From JAGQSZ01 sp049647585 (GTDB lineage Bacteria > Actinomycetota > Acidimicrobiia > Acidimicrobiales > Microtrichaceae): DNA of 64,000 nt. Below, in pieces: positions 1-9,933 of the stretch. The stretch is taken from the NCBI GenBank assembly GCA_049647585.1, contig JBARXY010000007.1:34467-98466 (forward strand). The letters run 5' to 3'. The translations under genes and the position numbers were made by a program. The number at the start of each line of letters is the position of its first letter. Positions within the stretch are counted from its first letter, which is position 1. The notes below the pieces were generated by a model. That model saw only the letters and a program-made list of their open reading frames with translations, did not search any database and was not told the DNA's origin.

Positions 1-2
1 GG

Positions 3-938
3 ATGGGTGAGATAGCCGACGCTGTGCAGGCGACCCTGAAGCCGGAGTCGGTCCTCGATGCGGGATGTGCAATGGGGGTTCTCGTCGAGTCGCTGCGTAA
101 TCGTGGAATCGATGCCGAGGGCGTCGACATCTCCGAATTCGCAATCGCCCAGGTACCCGAGCAGTTCGCTCCCTACTGCCGCGAAGCGAGCCTTGCCGAG
201 CCGCTGGACAAGAAGTACGACCTGATCATTTCCATCGAGGTTCTCGAACACATCCCCGAGGTCGAACTGCAGAAGGCGATCGACAACCTCTGTGGCTCAA
301 CCGATCGCATCCTCTTCTCGAGCACACCGTTCCACTACGAAGACCCGACCCACATCAACATCAAGCAGCCCGAGCAGTGGTCGGTCGAGTTCGCCAAAAG
401 AGGCTTCTTCCGAGACGTCGGCTATGACGCCTCCTTTATCGAGATGTGGTCGGCGCTCTATGTGCGTCGGCCGATGGAGCTCGAGCAGGTAGTGGAGCAG
501 TACGACCGCGACCACTGGTATCAGAAGCGCGAGATCTTCCAGACCCGCAAGGGCATCGTCGAGCTGCAGGCAGCTCTGGCGAAGTTGGAGGACGCGGTGG
601 GATCCGGTTCCGAAGGGTCCGCGACAACCGCCGAGGACCGCGTTCTCGCCGCAATCGCCCGGGCAGCAGATGCCGAAGCCGAGGCCAAACGACAGCAACT
701 GATGCTCACCGACGAGATCATCGGGTCGAAGGCGGCAACGGGTGAGGCGCTCGGCCGGGTGGCCGAACTCGAAGCCGAGTTGATTGCCGCCCACGCACTC
801 CATGCTGCCTACAAGGATCGGTCCAACGAGGTCGAGGATCTGCGACAGCACATCAAGGACATCCATGCATCGACTACGTGGAGGATCATCCAGAAGCTGA
901 TGGCCCCGTACCGTCGTATCCGCGGACTCGAAAGCTAA
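3..938 (+). CDS. SAM-dependent methyltransferase with coiled-coil tail (5' end probably outside window)
   Basis: Class I SAM methyltransferase, probably modifying a surface sugar. The SAM-binding loop VLDAGCAMG lies near residue 17, so almost nothing precedes the first strand and the true start is probably upstream of the window; the frame is open to the left edge. The conserved acidic and post-loop segments (EGVDISEF, SIEVLEHIPE) are present. Residues ~185-290 are Ala/Glu-rich and predicted coiled coil, and the protein ends in a TTWR-type tail often found on actinobacterial polysaccharide glycosyltransferases and methyltransferases. It is followed after 12 bp by a GT2 gene and an ABC exporter, which supports a role in glycan export. 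The substrate cannot be read from sequence. Confidence 0.8.
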   Translation: MGEIADAVQATLKPESVLDAGCAMGVLVESLRNRGIDAEGVDISEFAIAQVPEQFAPYCREASLAEPLDKKYDLIISIEVLEHIPEVELQKAIDNLCGSTDRILFSSTPFHYEDPTHINIKQPEQWSVEFAKRGFFRDVGYDASFIEMWSALYVRRPMELEQVVEQYDRDHWYQKREIFQTRKGIVELQAALAKLEDAVGSGSEGSATTAEDRVLAAIARAADAEAEAKRQQLMLTDEIIGSKAATGEALGRVAELEAELIAAHALHAAYKDRSNEVEDLRQHIKDIHASTTWRIIQKLMAPYRRIRGLES

Positions 939-950
939 CGCCCCGTCACC

Positions 951-2591
951 GTGCCACTGATCTCGATTGTCACTCCCGTCTACAACACCCCTGAGGGTGT
1001 TCTGCGGGCAATGGTCAAGTCCGTCCAGATGCAGGAGTTCACCGACTGGGAACTCTGCATGGTCGATGACGGGTCACCCGATCCAGAAGTCAGGGACATC
1101 CTCCGGAAGCTGGCTGCCGAGGATCCTCGGATCAGGGTCGAGTTCCGTGAGCAGAACGGCGGAATCGTCGCCGCTTCCAACGATGCACTGGCCATGTGTC
1201 GCGGCGAGTTCGTCTCGTTCCTGGATCATGACGACGAGCTCTATCCCGGCGCGCTGCCCTACACGGTCGAGGCAATTCGGGCCGACGCCGAGGTCGACTA
1301 CGTCTACACCGATGAGGACAAGATCAACGAGCTGGGGTACCGGCACAGTCCGCACCTGAAGCCGGACTGGTCCCCGGAGCGCATGCGCTGCCAGATGTAC
1401 ACATGTCACTTCGGCACGATTCGCAGATCCTTGATCGAGCAGGTCGGCGGCTTCCGTCAGGACTTCGAGGGTTCGCAGGATTTCGATCTGGTTCTGCGCA
1501 TCAGCGAGTTGGCCCGAAAGATCGTCCACATTCCGATCGTTCTCTACGGGTGGCGCATCATCGAGGGTTCTGCCGCCGGCGACATGAACGCCAAGCCCTA
1601 TGCGTGGACCGCCGGGCAGCGGGCCGTCCAGAGCCACTGTGACCGAACTGGTGTCGAAGCGACGGTGATCCACGACCTCGATGACCCGGGTCACTACCGG
1701 CTCAAGCCCCAGCTGACCAAACACCCCAAGGTGAGCATCGTGATCCCCACCAACGGTGATTCGGCGCAGATCTTCGGACAGGTGGAGCCTCTGATCGAAC
1801 GGTGCGTCAGATCGGTCGTCGAGAAGTCCACCTATGACAACTACGAGCTGATTGTCGTCGCCGACTCCGTGGTCGGACCCCAGACCAAGTCACGACTAGT
1901 GGAACTCGCGGGGGAGCGGCTGACGATCGTCGACTTCGACAAGCCGTTCAACTTCTCACAGAAGATCAACGTGGGAGTCGCGCACAGCACTGGTGAATAC
2001 CTCCTGATGCTCAACGATGACACGGCCGTCATCACGCCGGAATGGATCGAATCACTCCTGATGTACGCAACGCTCGACGGAGTCGGAGCGGTCGGACCCA
2101 AATTGCTGTTCGAGGATGGCCGCGTGCAGCACGCAGGGCTTTCCACCTGTATTCCGGGCTCCGGTCCGGTCCACCTGTACCGAGGGTTTGCCCGTTCGAA
2201 CATCGGCTACTTCAGCACCTTGAGGATCCCCTCCAACGTTCTTGCTGTAACAGGTGCATGCCTCATGACGCCGCTCGAGGCCTTCGATCGTGCGGGCGGC
2301 CTGAGCGAACTGTTCGCAAGTAGCTACAACGACGTCGACTACTGCCTCAAGCTCAGAGAACTCGGACTCCGTTCTGTATATGCACCCGAGTCCGAGCTGT
2401 ACCATTTCGAATCCATGTCCAGGGACCCGAGCGTCAGCCCAAGTGAGCTCGCCCTGTTCACTCAGAGATGGGGGAGTCTCATAGGCGCCGACCCCTACTA
2501 CAACAGAAATCTGATGCCCGACAGGGGTGCGATGCGCGTGTCGGGGGACTATGGATTCAGCCTCCATCAACCAATAGAGGCGGCAGGGTGA
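951..2591 (+). CDS. Two-domain family 2 glycosyltransferase
   Basis: Cytoplasmic glycosyltransferase with two GT-A (GT2) domains in tandem. The first (residues ~3-240) opens with ISIVTPVYN and has a DDGSPD nucleotide-binding motif and DHDDELYPGA. The second (residues ~255-530) has VSIVIPTNGD and the metal-binding LNDDTAVITPEW. This layout is typical of enzymes that add two sugars to a growing O-antigen-like chain. The GTG start is chosen because the first beta strand begins at residue 3. The stop overlaps the GTG of the downstream permease (GTGA), indicating translational coupling with the Wzm/Wzt exporter. Donor and acceptor are unknown. Confidence 0.9.
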   Translation: MPLISIVTPVYNTPEGVLRAMVKSVQMQEFTDWELCMVDDGSPDPEVRDILRKLAAEDPRIRVEFREQNGGIVAASNDALAMCRGEFVSFLDHDDELYPGALPYTVEAIRADAEVDYVYTDEDKINELGYRHSPHLKPDWSPERMRCQMYTCHFGTIRRSLIEQVGGFRQDFEGSQDFDLVLRISELARKIVHIPIVLYGWRIIEGSAAGDMNAKPYAWTAGQRAVQSHCDRTGVEATVIHDLDDPGHYRLKPQLTKHPKVSIVIPTNGDSAQIFGQVEPLIERCVRSVVEKSTYDNYELIVVADSVVGPQTKSRLVELAGERLTIVDFDKPFNFSQKINVGVAHSTGEYLLMLNDDTAVITPEWIESLLMYATLDGVGAVGPKLLFEDGRVQHAGLSTCIPGSGPVHLYRGFARSNIGYFSTLRIPSNVLAVTGACLMTPLEAFDRAGGLSELFASSYNDVDYCLKLRELGLRSVYAPESELYHFESMSRDPSVSPSELALFTQRWGSLIGADPYYNRNLMPDRGAMRVSGDYGFSLHQPIEAAG

Positions 2592-3400
2592 GTTCTCCCG
2601 CTGTGGTGTGGAGCTACCGCACCTGGATCGGCAATCTGGCTCGACGTGAGCTGACGGCCAAACACAAGAGAAGTGTCCTCGGGTGGGCGTGGTCCCTGAT
2701 CAACCCTGCCGCGACGCTCGCCATCTACACCGTCGTTTTCGGTACGTTCATGCGGATCGAACCACCGATCGCAGGCAACGGAACGACCAAGTCGTTCGCG
2801 CTGTTCCTGTTCGTGGGCCTGATCCAGTGGAACTTCTTCAATGCGATCGTCAATGGGTCCATGGGCAGCCTCGAAGGCGCCGGAGGAATGCTCTCCAAGG
2901 TCTATTTTCCGCCCGAGTCTCCGGCGATCGCCAACCTCCTGTCGTCGTTGGTGCAGGTCGGAATCGAGACGGCGATCGCCATCTTCGTGTTCAGCCTGAT
3001 GGGCAACGTCAGCTGGACGCTGATATTCATGATCCCCGTAGTGATGCTCGTGGCGATCTTCTCGCTTGGAGTGGGCCTGTTCGTCAGCGTCTACAACATC
3101 ATGTATCGCGACATCAACTACCTGGTCGGCATCGCCATGCAGATCCTCTTCTATGCAACCCCGATCATCTATCCGATAACCCTCATTCCGGAACAGCTCC
3201 ATGGAGTGCCCGCCAGGTGGATTGTCGAGAACCTGAATCCGTTGACGGCCTTCGTCGGCGCAGCGCGTGATGCCCTCTACTTGCTGCAACCTCCTACCGC
3301 CGAGGAATGGCTGGTCATGGCGGCGTGGTCAACGGCTGCTCTGCTGCTGGGCTGGTGGACGTTCAACCGGCGGGCTGCCGACCTGATCGAGGAGCTCTGA
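2588..3400 (+). CDS. ABC-2 type polysaccharide exporter permease (Wzm/TagG-like)
   Basis: Integral membrane permease of an ABC-2 exporter for surface polysaccharide or teichoic-acid-like polymers. An amphipathic N-terminus (WSYRTWIGNLARRELTAKH) is followed by the KRSVLGWAWSLINP motif that marks Wzm/TagG/RfbA permeases, then about six hydrophobic segments. The start is the GTG overlapping the preceding stop, which gives 270 aa, the usual family length; an in-frame upstream extension inside the GT2 gene is not needed. It lies one base before the ATPase gene, and the two should form the exporter. Confidence 0.92.
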   Translation: MSSPAVVWSYRTWIGNLARRELTAKHKRSVLGWAWSLINPAATLAIYTVVFGTFMRIEPPIAGNGTTKSFALFLFVGLIQWNFFNAIVNGSMGSLEGAGGMLSKVYFPPESPAIANLLSSLVQVGIETAIAIFVFSLMGNVSWTLIFMIPVVMLVAIFSLGVGLFVSVYNIMYRDINYLVGIAMQILFYATPIIYPITLIPEQLHGVPARWIVENLNPLTAFVGAARDALYLLQPPTAEEWLVMAAWSTAALLLGWWTFNRRAADLIEEL

Positions 3401-3401
3401 C

Positions 3402-4634
3402 ATGGCGAGCGTTGTAGTTGACGACGTATCGAAGAAATTTCGGCTCTATGCCGAGAGGCCACCGTCGCTCAAGCACAAGTTGCTCACGTCGAGCAAGGGA
3501 AAGCCCCGTGATCACTGGGCGCTCAAGAACGTCAGCCTGGAAGTTGCAGAAGGGTCGATGTATGCGCTGATCGGCCACAACGGATCCGGAAAGTCCACGC
3601 TCCTGCGACTGATTGCCGGTATCTACAAGCCGACGACAGGCAGCGTTAAGACGAACGGTCGAATCTCGGCCCTGCTGGAACTCGGAGCAGGTTTCCACCC
3701 GGATCTGACCGGACGAGAGAATATCTATCTCAACGCGTCGCTCATGGGTCTGTCCCGCAAGGAGATCGACAGCGTCATGGAGTCGGTCATCGACTTCTCC
3801 GGTGTCGAGGCATTCATCGACAACCCCGTCAAGCACTACTCGTCAGGCATGTACGTCCGACTCGGCTTCGCAGTCGCGGTCCACGTCAACCCGAAGATCC
3901 TCATTATCGATGAGGTCATTTCCGTGGGTGACGAGCAGTTCCAGCGCAAGTGTCTGGATCACCTGTACTCCCTGCGTAAAGAGGGCGTGACCATCATCGT
4001 GGTGACTCACTCGACCGGCCTGGTACGCAGCATGTGTGACAGGGCGATCTGGTTGGACCACGGTGTCCCGATGCTCGAGGGCACCGCGATTGAAGTGTCC
4101 AACGCCTACATCGAATCGGTAAATGATGCGGAGGCCGAGCTCAAGGATCAGGCTGAGCGCGAGTCCGAGACGGACGGCAAGCCCCGCTACGTGCGACCCG
4201 ACTCGGAGTTCTCCTGCACAGGAGTCGAGTTCTACGACGACCAGGAAAATCGGATCTCGATGGCCTACAGCGGCGCGCCGCTACGAGTGCGAATCAAGTA
4301 CAAGGCAACGATTCCCCTCAAGCGGCCCCGGATCAGCTGGGGTGTGTTCCACGAATCGGGTATCTACCTGAACGGCGAGTACCACTACTGGCCGGAGGAG
4401 CATTCCGGGCTGGTCGAGGGCGAGGGCTGGGTCGAGAAGCGGTTCGAGCATCTGGACCTCTTCCCGGGCAACTACGACCTGAGCATCGTGTTGGACGACG
4501 AGAACGTCCAGCACAACTACCAGCACCTGGACCGGCAGTTCCGACTGACCGTACGTCCGGGGCCAGAGACCGAGGCATTCGGCTTCGTCAATCTGCCTGG
4601 TCCTTGGGCCGAGAGCACCGACGTGGGTGCCTAG
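3402..4634 (+). CDS. ABC transporter ATP-binding protein with Wzt-type C-terminal domain
   Basis: ATPase partner of the preceding permease. Walker A GHNGSGKST is near residue 59, the signature YSSGMYVRLGF near residue 147, and Walker B ILIIDEVISVGD follows, all typical of the Wzt/TagH subfamily. About 160 C-terminal residues (from ~250) form an additional beta-rich domain like the Wzt carbohydrate-binding domain, which in E. coli O8/O9a recognises the modified chain end before export. This suggests export of a finished, end-modified chain; the methyltransferase genes nearby could supply such a cap (inference). 410 aa fits Wzt rather than the shorter TagH form. Confidence 0.93.
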   Translation: MASVVVDDVSKKFRLYAERPPSLKHKLLTSSKGKPRDHWALKNVSLEVAEGSMYALIGHNGSGKSTLLRLIAGIYKPTTGSVKTNGRISALLELGAGFHPDLTGRENIYLNASLMGLSRKEIDSVMESVIDFSGVEAFIDNPVKHYSSGMYVRLGFAVAVHVNPKILIIDEVISVGDEQFQRKCLDHLYSLRKEGVTIIVVTHSTGLVRSMCDRAIWLDHGVPMLEGTAIEVSNAYIESVNDAEAELKDQAERESETDGKPRYVRPDSEFSCTGVEFYDDQENRISMAYSGAPLRVRIKYKATIPLKRPRISWGVFHESGIYLNGEYHYWPEEHSGLVEGEGWVEKRFEHLDLFPGNYDLSIVLDDENVQHNYQHLDRQFRLTVRPGPETEAFGFVNLPGPWAESTDVGA

Positions 4635-4689
4635 AAAGCTCCCCTCTCGACAGGTCTACTGACAGGCAGGCTGGTCGACCGGACCCATG

Positions 4690-7416
4690 TCAGGTCTGCT
4701 GGCGACGCCGGAATCGTTGATAGGCGGCGGCGCCCAACAACGCGATCACGGTCGCCGCAGCCACACCGCTGATCAGTAGGCCGGCCGTCACCCCTCGAGG
4801 CTCGTAGGTCAGCACCACGGTGTGTTCACCCTTAGCGATCGGCACGGCACCGCTCGAATGGTCGGCGGCGAGGATCTCGGTCTTTTTTCCGTCGACCTCG
4901 GCGACCCATCCGTGCTGGATGGGATCGGCGACGACCAGGAAACCGGGTCCGTCGGCGTCGACGTCGATATCAAGGGCATCGTATGAGTCGTCGACCACCT
5001 TGACCGTGCCGGATCCACCGGTGGGCAGGTTCGCGGGCTTGTCGAGAACGATTGTGTCGTCATCGATATCGCCGGCCCGGATAGCCGCAATGCGCTCGGT
5101 CGGGTCCTCGATGACCTTGTCATTGGCCGCCCAGCGGATTCGCGGGAGAGCGTTCGTCCGTCGATATATCCATGCGCCGCCGGCATAGCTGAGGACCAGC
5201 CCGTCGTTCTGGGCATGACAGACGGTGAGGTCCCGGAGTCGGCCGAGTGGGGCGCTGCTCTCCAGGGTCAGCTCGATGCTTCCGGGTTGCAGTTCCAGAA
5301 GCGGGACCACGACCGTCAGCGAGGTGCCGGCCTCGACGTCACCGTTCAGGGTGCGTTCACCCCGGACCACCTTGCCGTCGTCGGTTCGTGCCCGCACGAC
5401 CAGTGACGTGCCCCGATCGAGACTCCGCGGCGTGCTGAAGGTGACCCCTCGGATACCCGGGCCGGTCACTTGGAAGGCTGAGGTCAAGCGACCGTCATCA
5501 GAGGGCTCAAGCGGTGTCGGAGGTACATCCCCAAGACAGCGGGCGACGCCCGCCGGGTCGGCCCAGTAGGCAACGCCCATCCGGTCGAACACCGGGGACG
5601 ATGCACTGACTGGATCTTCGAATGAGACGAACGTCGGGGAACGCATCAGCGCGCCAGCCGAGATGAGCGACTCGGCCCAACGTTGGTCGAAGAAGTTGTG
5701 CCCACCGACGTTGCGCAGCCCGTAGTAGGTGCTCGTTCCCGGGAAGAAGGTCAGGCTGAGCGAGGCGAAGCGTTCCTCTCCGAGCACGTCGCTGAGGAAC
5801 TCGTGCGAAGAGGTTTCCGGGTAGAACTCATCAGGCTGGCTCCGGGGCCAGTAGGGAAGTATCCAGCTCACGGCGTCGACGACAACCACCAGGGCCACCA
5901 CGGCAATCGCGCCGTAGCGCAGTCGGGGTAGTCGGCTCCAGTGGACCATGGTGACGATTGCGAGGGTGGCGATCGCAGCGAGCACGATGGCGCGGATCAC
6001 CTCGCCCTGCACGTAGCCGTGAAGGTCCGCCGGAGCGTCCCGGACGAAGCCCAACAAGTAGACCGTGCCGCCGGCGAGGAGCACGACCGTCCAGGCCGTG
6101 GCCGCCCATCTGAGAGCGCGGGCGGATATCGGCTGCATGAGCCGATCCAGGCCGAGGCCGGCCCCCAGCGCCAGTAGGAGCAGTGCGCTCGCCTTGACGC
6201 GGTCTGCGAGGTTCGTCGACAGGACCGGTAGGCCACGGAACATGTCGTAGATCGGCTCGACCCCGAAGCTGTACAGCAACATGATCGATCCGGCTCCGAC
6301 GGTCAGAAGCAGCAGCAGGTCCTTGGTCGACGGGCGCCCGCTGAAGACGACGACGAGAACCGCCGTGGCGCAGGCGAGCAGGGCGGCACCGCCGATGAAG
6401 CCGACGACCTCGATGTAGTTGAGGGGTCCGAAGTAGCGCTCGGCCGGACCCAGCGCGTTCGGGGCCAGCAGTGTGCCCAGGCCGCGGGCCAACGGACTGT
6501 CCGCAGTGACCTTTCTGTTGAGGCCGTAGCTGCCCAGCCGAAGGGCGAAGGGGACCACGGTGATGGCGCTGAGCATCGCGCCCAGGACCGCCGCTCCAAC
6601 AGCTGCGGCGCTGCGCCGGAGCGCGTCCAGCCAGCCTTCGGACATCTGCACCAGCCGGAAAGTGAGGACGATCGCGGCGGTGCCTACGCCCACCGCTGCG
6701 ACCGCAGGGAATCCTTCGAGAATGGTGGAGCCCACGATGAGTGCGGCAACAGCAATCCGGTCTGGACTGGTCCGTTCAAGTAGCCGATCGAATGCCCACA
6801 GGATGCCGGCTGCGAACATCGAGACCCTGGTGTGGGGCCAGTTCACCCACACCACTTGGAATCCCGACAGCGCGAACATCACCCCTGCGATGCTCGCGGG
6901 CCACCGCCTGGTCCCGACCCGGCGAAGGAACAGGAATACGAAACTCCAGGCTCCGATGAGTTCCAGAGCCTTGAGTAGCGCCGGCGTGTACCAGCCGGGG
7001 GTGATGAGAGCGATGGCGTTCGACGGGGCGGCCGCGCTTAACCCAAGGCTCGTGGCAAGGTCGGCACCTCCACTGGCAAGCGGGTTCCACAGCGGCCAGT
7101 CACCGGCCCGTATCCGGGACACCACCTGCTCCCGTTGGGGAAAAACGCTGTCGAAGTTGTCCGAGAACGGAGCGCCGTGGGTCAGGGTCGCATCGTCGGC
7201 GCGCTGGGAGGCCCACGGTTCCCACTGGTAAAGCTGATCCGCCGGCGAGAGCGATCTGACCCCGATCAAGTGCGGTCCGAAGAGCACTACTACCAGCAGA
7301 AGCGGAAGGAGCGCGGGGGCGAGCCTGCGCAGGCGTCCGAATCGTTGACCCGAGAATTCCGGCGGGACGTCGCTGTCCTCGATGTCTGGCACCGAGCGGT
7401 GCGGTGTCGACGCCAT
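4690..7416 (-). CDS. YfhO-family multispanning membrane protein
   Basis: Large membrane protein of 908 aa resembling the YfhO family, GT-C-like proteins implicated in glycosylating cell-wall polymers. One N-terminal segment (RRLAPALLPLLLVVVLFGP) is followed by a luminal loop with the family hallmark of Trp/Pro-rich SPADQLYQWEPW and DWPLWNPLASGG, then roughly a dozen transmembrane helices, a soluble beta-rich domain from ~560, and one C-terminal helix before an Arg-rich tail. It is convergent with the exporter operon and divergent from the flavoprotein gene. The function is inferred from family and context only. Confidence 0.82.
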   Translation of the reverse strand: MASTPHRSVPDIEDSDVPPEFSGQRFGRLRRLAPALLPLLLVVVLFGPHLIGVRSLSPADQLYQWEPWASQRADDATLTHGAPFSDNFDSVFPQREQVVSRIRAGDWPLWNPLASGGADLATSLGLSAAAPSNAIALITPGWYTPALLKALELIGAWSFVFLFLRRVGTRRWPASIAGVMFALSGFQVVWVNWPHTRVSMFAAGILWAFDRLLERTSPDRIAVAALIVGSTILEGFPAVAAVGVGTAAIVLTFRLVQMSEGWLDALRRSAAAVGAAVLGAMLSAITVVPFALRLGSYGLNRKVTADSPLARGLGTLLAPNALGPAERYFGPLNYIEVVGFIGGAALLACATAVLVVVFSGRPSTKDLLLLLTVGAGSIMLLYSFGVEPIYDMFRGLPVLSTNLADRVKASALLLLALGAGLGLDRLMQPISARALRWAATAWTVVLLAGGTVYLLGFVRDAPADLHGYVQGEVIRAIVLAAIATLAIVTMVHWSRLPRLRYGAIAVVALVVVVDAVSWILPYWPRSQPDEFYPETSSHEFLSDVLGEERFASLSLTFFPGTSTYYGLRNVGGHNFFDQRWAESLISAGALMRSPTFVSFEDPVSASSPVFDRMGVAYWADPAGVARCLGDVPPTPLEPSDDGRLTSAFQVTGPGIRGVTFSTPRSLDRGTSLVVRARTDDGKVVRGERTLNGDVEAGTSLTVVVPLLELQPGSIELTLESSAPLGRLRDLTVCHAQNDGLVLSYAGGAWIYRRTNALPRIRWAANDKVIEDPTERIAAIRAGDIDDDTIVLDKPANLPTGGSGTVKVVDDSYDALDIDVDADGPGFLVVADPIQHGWVAEVDGKKTEILAADHSSGAVPIAKGEHTVVLTYEPRGVTAGLLISGVAAATVIALLGAAAYQRFRRRQQT

Positions 7417-7515
7417 CGCGGCAGATAGTAGTTACCCACCGGGTGTGTCGCGAAGCTGCAGGCCTTGGTCAGCGGTCGGCGCTTGACCGAATGCGTCCTC
7501 CGGTAGCCTTCAACC

Positions 7516-8877
7516 ATGGCGTTACGGTTCGTGATCATCGGTGGTGGCCCAGCTGGTACCCAGGCGGCGACCAACGCAGCTCGACTCGGTGCCGAGGTGA
7601 CGCTCATCGAGCGAGACGTCGTCGGTGGCGCCGCTCACCTGTGGGATTGTGTGCCTTCCAAGGCGATGATCGCCACGGGAGGGGCACTACGGGACGTCAC
7701 CGGTTCGGTGGGAATGGGTATCGACGTTGCCACCCCGACCGTTGATCTGGAGGCACTCCGCAAGCGTGTCGAAGGTGTCGAGTCCCAACTCGAGAGCTCC
7801 GGAAGACGGCTGCTCGAGAGCCAAGGTGTTGAACTGGTACGTGGGACCGGTCGCCTGGTGGACCCCCACACTGTCGTCGCGGACACCGATTCCGGTCCGC
7901 TCGAATTCGAAGCGGATGCGATTCTGGTCTCGACCGGCAGTCGTCCCCGGATCCCTGATTGGGCCAATCCCGATGGCGAACGGATCCTGACGACACGTGA
8001 CGCCTATCCGCCGCGGACCATGCCTGAACACCTGGTGGTCATCGGGTCAGGAGTGACCGGCGTCGAGTTCGTCCACATGTTCTCCAGCTTCGGTTCCGAG
8101 GTGACCCTGGTCGTCTCACGCCAACAGGTCCTGCCATCCAAGGACCCAGAGGTCGCTGCGGTACTCGAGGAGAACTTCATCGACAGGGGAGTGCGCCTCT
8201 ACAAAGGTGCCCGGGCAGTAGGCATCACCACTACGGATAATGGCGTGACCGTTCAGTGCGATGACGGTCGAACCGCAGAAGGCAGCCACGCCCTGTTGGC
8301 CATCGGGTCCGTTCCGAACGTCGACGGACTCGGGCTCGCCGAGGCGGGGGTCCATATGGACGGTGGCTGGGTGGTCAACCTGGACCATCATCTGCGGACG
8401 AACATTCCGCACATTTATGTGGCTGGCGACATTTCGGGAAAACTCCCACTCTCCTCGGTCGCTTCCATGCAGGGACGCAAGATTGCAGATCACGTGATGG
8501 GGCTCCACAAGATCGATCACCGTCACATCGACTACGAGAAGGCCGCCTCGGCAATCTTCACCGACCCCGAGATCGCCGACGTGGGGCTCGCCGAGGCGGA
8601 CGCATTCTCCGAGGGGCGAAAGGTCAGGGTCACAAAGGTGCCCTTCGCGTCCTCGGCAAAGGCAGTCATCAACAACGAGCCCCGCGGGTTCGTGAAGATC
8701 ATCTCGGACCCCGCAACCGGTGTCGTCCTCGGTGGGTCGATCGTCGGTCGCCATGCCGCTGAGTTGATCTCGGTACTGGCACTTGCGGTGACGAATTCGC
8801 TTCGGGTGAATGATATTGCCGAGTGCATTTTCGTCCATCCGGCACTTTCCGAGGCCCTCTCGGACGCTGCGGAGTAG
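7516..8877 (+). CDS. lpdA: LpdA-like NAD(P)H-quinone dehydrogenase / dihydrolipoamide dehydrogenase paralogue
   Basis: Two-dinucleotide-binding flavoprotein of 453 aa. The FAD motif GGGPAGTQAA is at residues 8-17, the NAD(P) motif GSGVTGVEF at mid-protein, the second FAD motif is GDIS, and a C-terminal dimerisation domain follows. In true lipoamide dehydrogenases the redox motif is GGTCLNxGCIPSK; here it reads GGAAHLWDCVPSK, so only the second cysteine remains. The same change is found in the mycobacterial quinone reductase LpdA (Rv3303c), which this protein resembles along its length. The C-terminal His-Pro catalytic motif survives as FVHPALSE. Probably a quinone or disulfide-independent reductase rather than an E3 subunit. 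Confidence 0.85.
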   Translation: MALRFVIIGGGPAGTQAATNAARLGAEVTLIERDVVGGAAHLWDCVPSKAMIATGGALRDVTGSVGMGIDVATPTVDLEALRKRVEGVESQLESSGRRLLESQGVELVRGTGRLVDPHTVVADTDSGPLEFEADAILVSTGSRPRIPDWANPDGERILTTRDAYPPRTMPEHLVVIGSGVTGVEFVHMFSSFGSEVTLVVSRQQVLPSKDPEVAAVLEENFIDRGVRLYKGARAVGITTTDNGVTVQCDDGRTAEGSHALLAIGSVPNVDGLGLAEAGVHMDGGWVVNLDHHLRTNIPHIYVAGDISGKLPLSSVASMQGRKIADHVMGLHKIDHRHIDYEKAASAIFTDPEIADVGLAEADAFSEGRKVRVTKVPFASSAKAVINNEPRGFVKIISDPATGVVLGGSIVGRHAAELISVLALAVTNSLRVNDIAECIFVHPALSEALSDAAE

Positions 8878-8970
8878 TAGCTGCGGGGTTCGCACCGCCC
8901 CGAAGGGCATCCTCTAGAGTTGCCGGGTGCCTGTCTCCGTTCTGGAAGTTCCACGCCTGGTGGCAGTTTG

Positions 8971-9933
8971 GTGTCCCAGATGAAGTTGATCATCCAGATC
9001 CCTTGCTACAACGAGGAGGAGACGCTGCCGGCGACGCTGGCAGACCTTCCCCGGAAAGTGCCGGGATTCGACATCGTTGAATGGCTCGTCATCGACGATG
9101 GCAGCGCCGACCGGACTTCTGAGGTCGCCCGCGAACATGGTGTCGATCATGTGGTTCGTGTGCCCCAGAACCGTGGCCTTGCTAACGCCTTTCTGACCGG
9201 TTTGGACTCGGCACTCAAGGCGGGAGCGGACGTAATCGTCAACACGGACGCGGACAACCAGTACGACGGCTCGTGCATACCGGACCTGGTGGCGCCGATC
9301 GTCGCCGGTAGCGCCGATCTGGTCATCGGCGAACGGCCGATCGAGGCCGTCGACGACTTCTCGCCCTTGAAGAAGAAGCTTCAGAGGGCCGGCAGCGCCG
9401 TAGTTAGGGGATTTTCGGGAACCAACGTCGGAGACGCCGCCTCGGGCTTCCGGGCGTTCAGCCGTGAAACCGCCATTCGCACCCAGGTGTTCGGCAAGTA
9501 CTCCTACACGATGGAGACGATCGTCCAGGCAGGTTGGGAAGGGATCACCATCTGCGGAGTGCCCATCCGGGTAAACCCGAAGACACGGGAATCACGTTTG
9601 GTCAAGAGCATCCCTCGCTACATCTGGCGTTCCGGCACAACCATCGTCAGGTCGTTCGCGCTCTACAAGCCGATGAGGTTCTTCTTCGGACTGGGAGTGC
9701 CTCCGTTTCTGGTCGGTCTGGCGCTCGTACTCCGCTGGTTCTATCTGCATGTTCTGACCGACGACGCGGCCAGTCGCGTTCCCAGCCTGGTCGGTGCCGC
9801 AGTCATGATGTTGCTTGCCGCACAGATCTGGATCTTCGGACTGTTGGCGGACCTGCTGTCGGCCAACAGGAAGATCATCGCCGCCACCAAGGTTTCGTTG
9901 CGGCGCCAGGAACTCGACGAGAGTTCGGGTTGA
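8971..9933 (+). CDS. DPM1-like family 2 glycosyltransferase with membrane anchor
   Basis: GT2 enzyme resembling polyprenyl-phosphate mannosyl/glucosyl transferases. It opens with IIQIPCYNEEETLP, contains the VIDDGSADRT donor site and NTDADNQYDG metal site, and has two hydrophobic C-terminal helices (FFFGLGVPPFLVGLALVL and a second near residue 290). Such enzymes make lipid-linked sugars for extracytoplasmic transferases. Start options are GTG 8971 or ATG 8980 (MKLIIQ); both give a full GT-A domain. The stop overlaps the TTG start of the next gene, implying coupled translation. Confidence 0.88.
   Translation: MSQMKLIIQIPCYNEEETLPATLADLPRKVPGFDIVEWLVIDDGSADRTSEVAREHGVDHVVRVPQNRGLANAFLTGLDSALKAGADVIVNTDADNQYDGSCIPDLVAPIVAGSADLVIGERPIEAVDDFSPLKKKLQRAGSAVVRGFSGTNVGDAASGFRAFSRETAIRTQVFGKYSYTMETIVQAGWEGITICGVPIRVNPKTRESRLVKSIPRYIWRSGTTIVRSFALYKPMRFFFGLGVPPFLVGLALVLRWFYLHVLTDDAASRVPSLVGAAVMMLLAAQIWIFGLLADLLSANRKIIAATKVSLRRQELDESSG

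Noticed and set aside
9534..9929. 5' extension of the GT4-methyltransferase frame into the upstream GT2 gene
   Set aside because: It lies in a different frame of a well-supported gene; the TTG at 9930 overlapping the GT2 stop gives the proper GT4 N-terminus.
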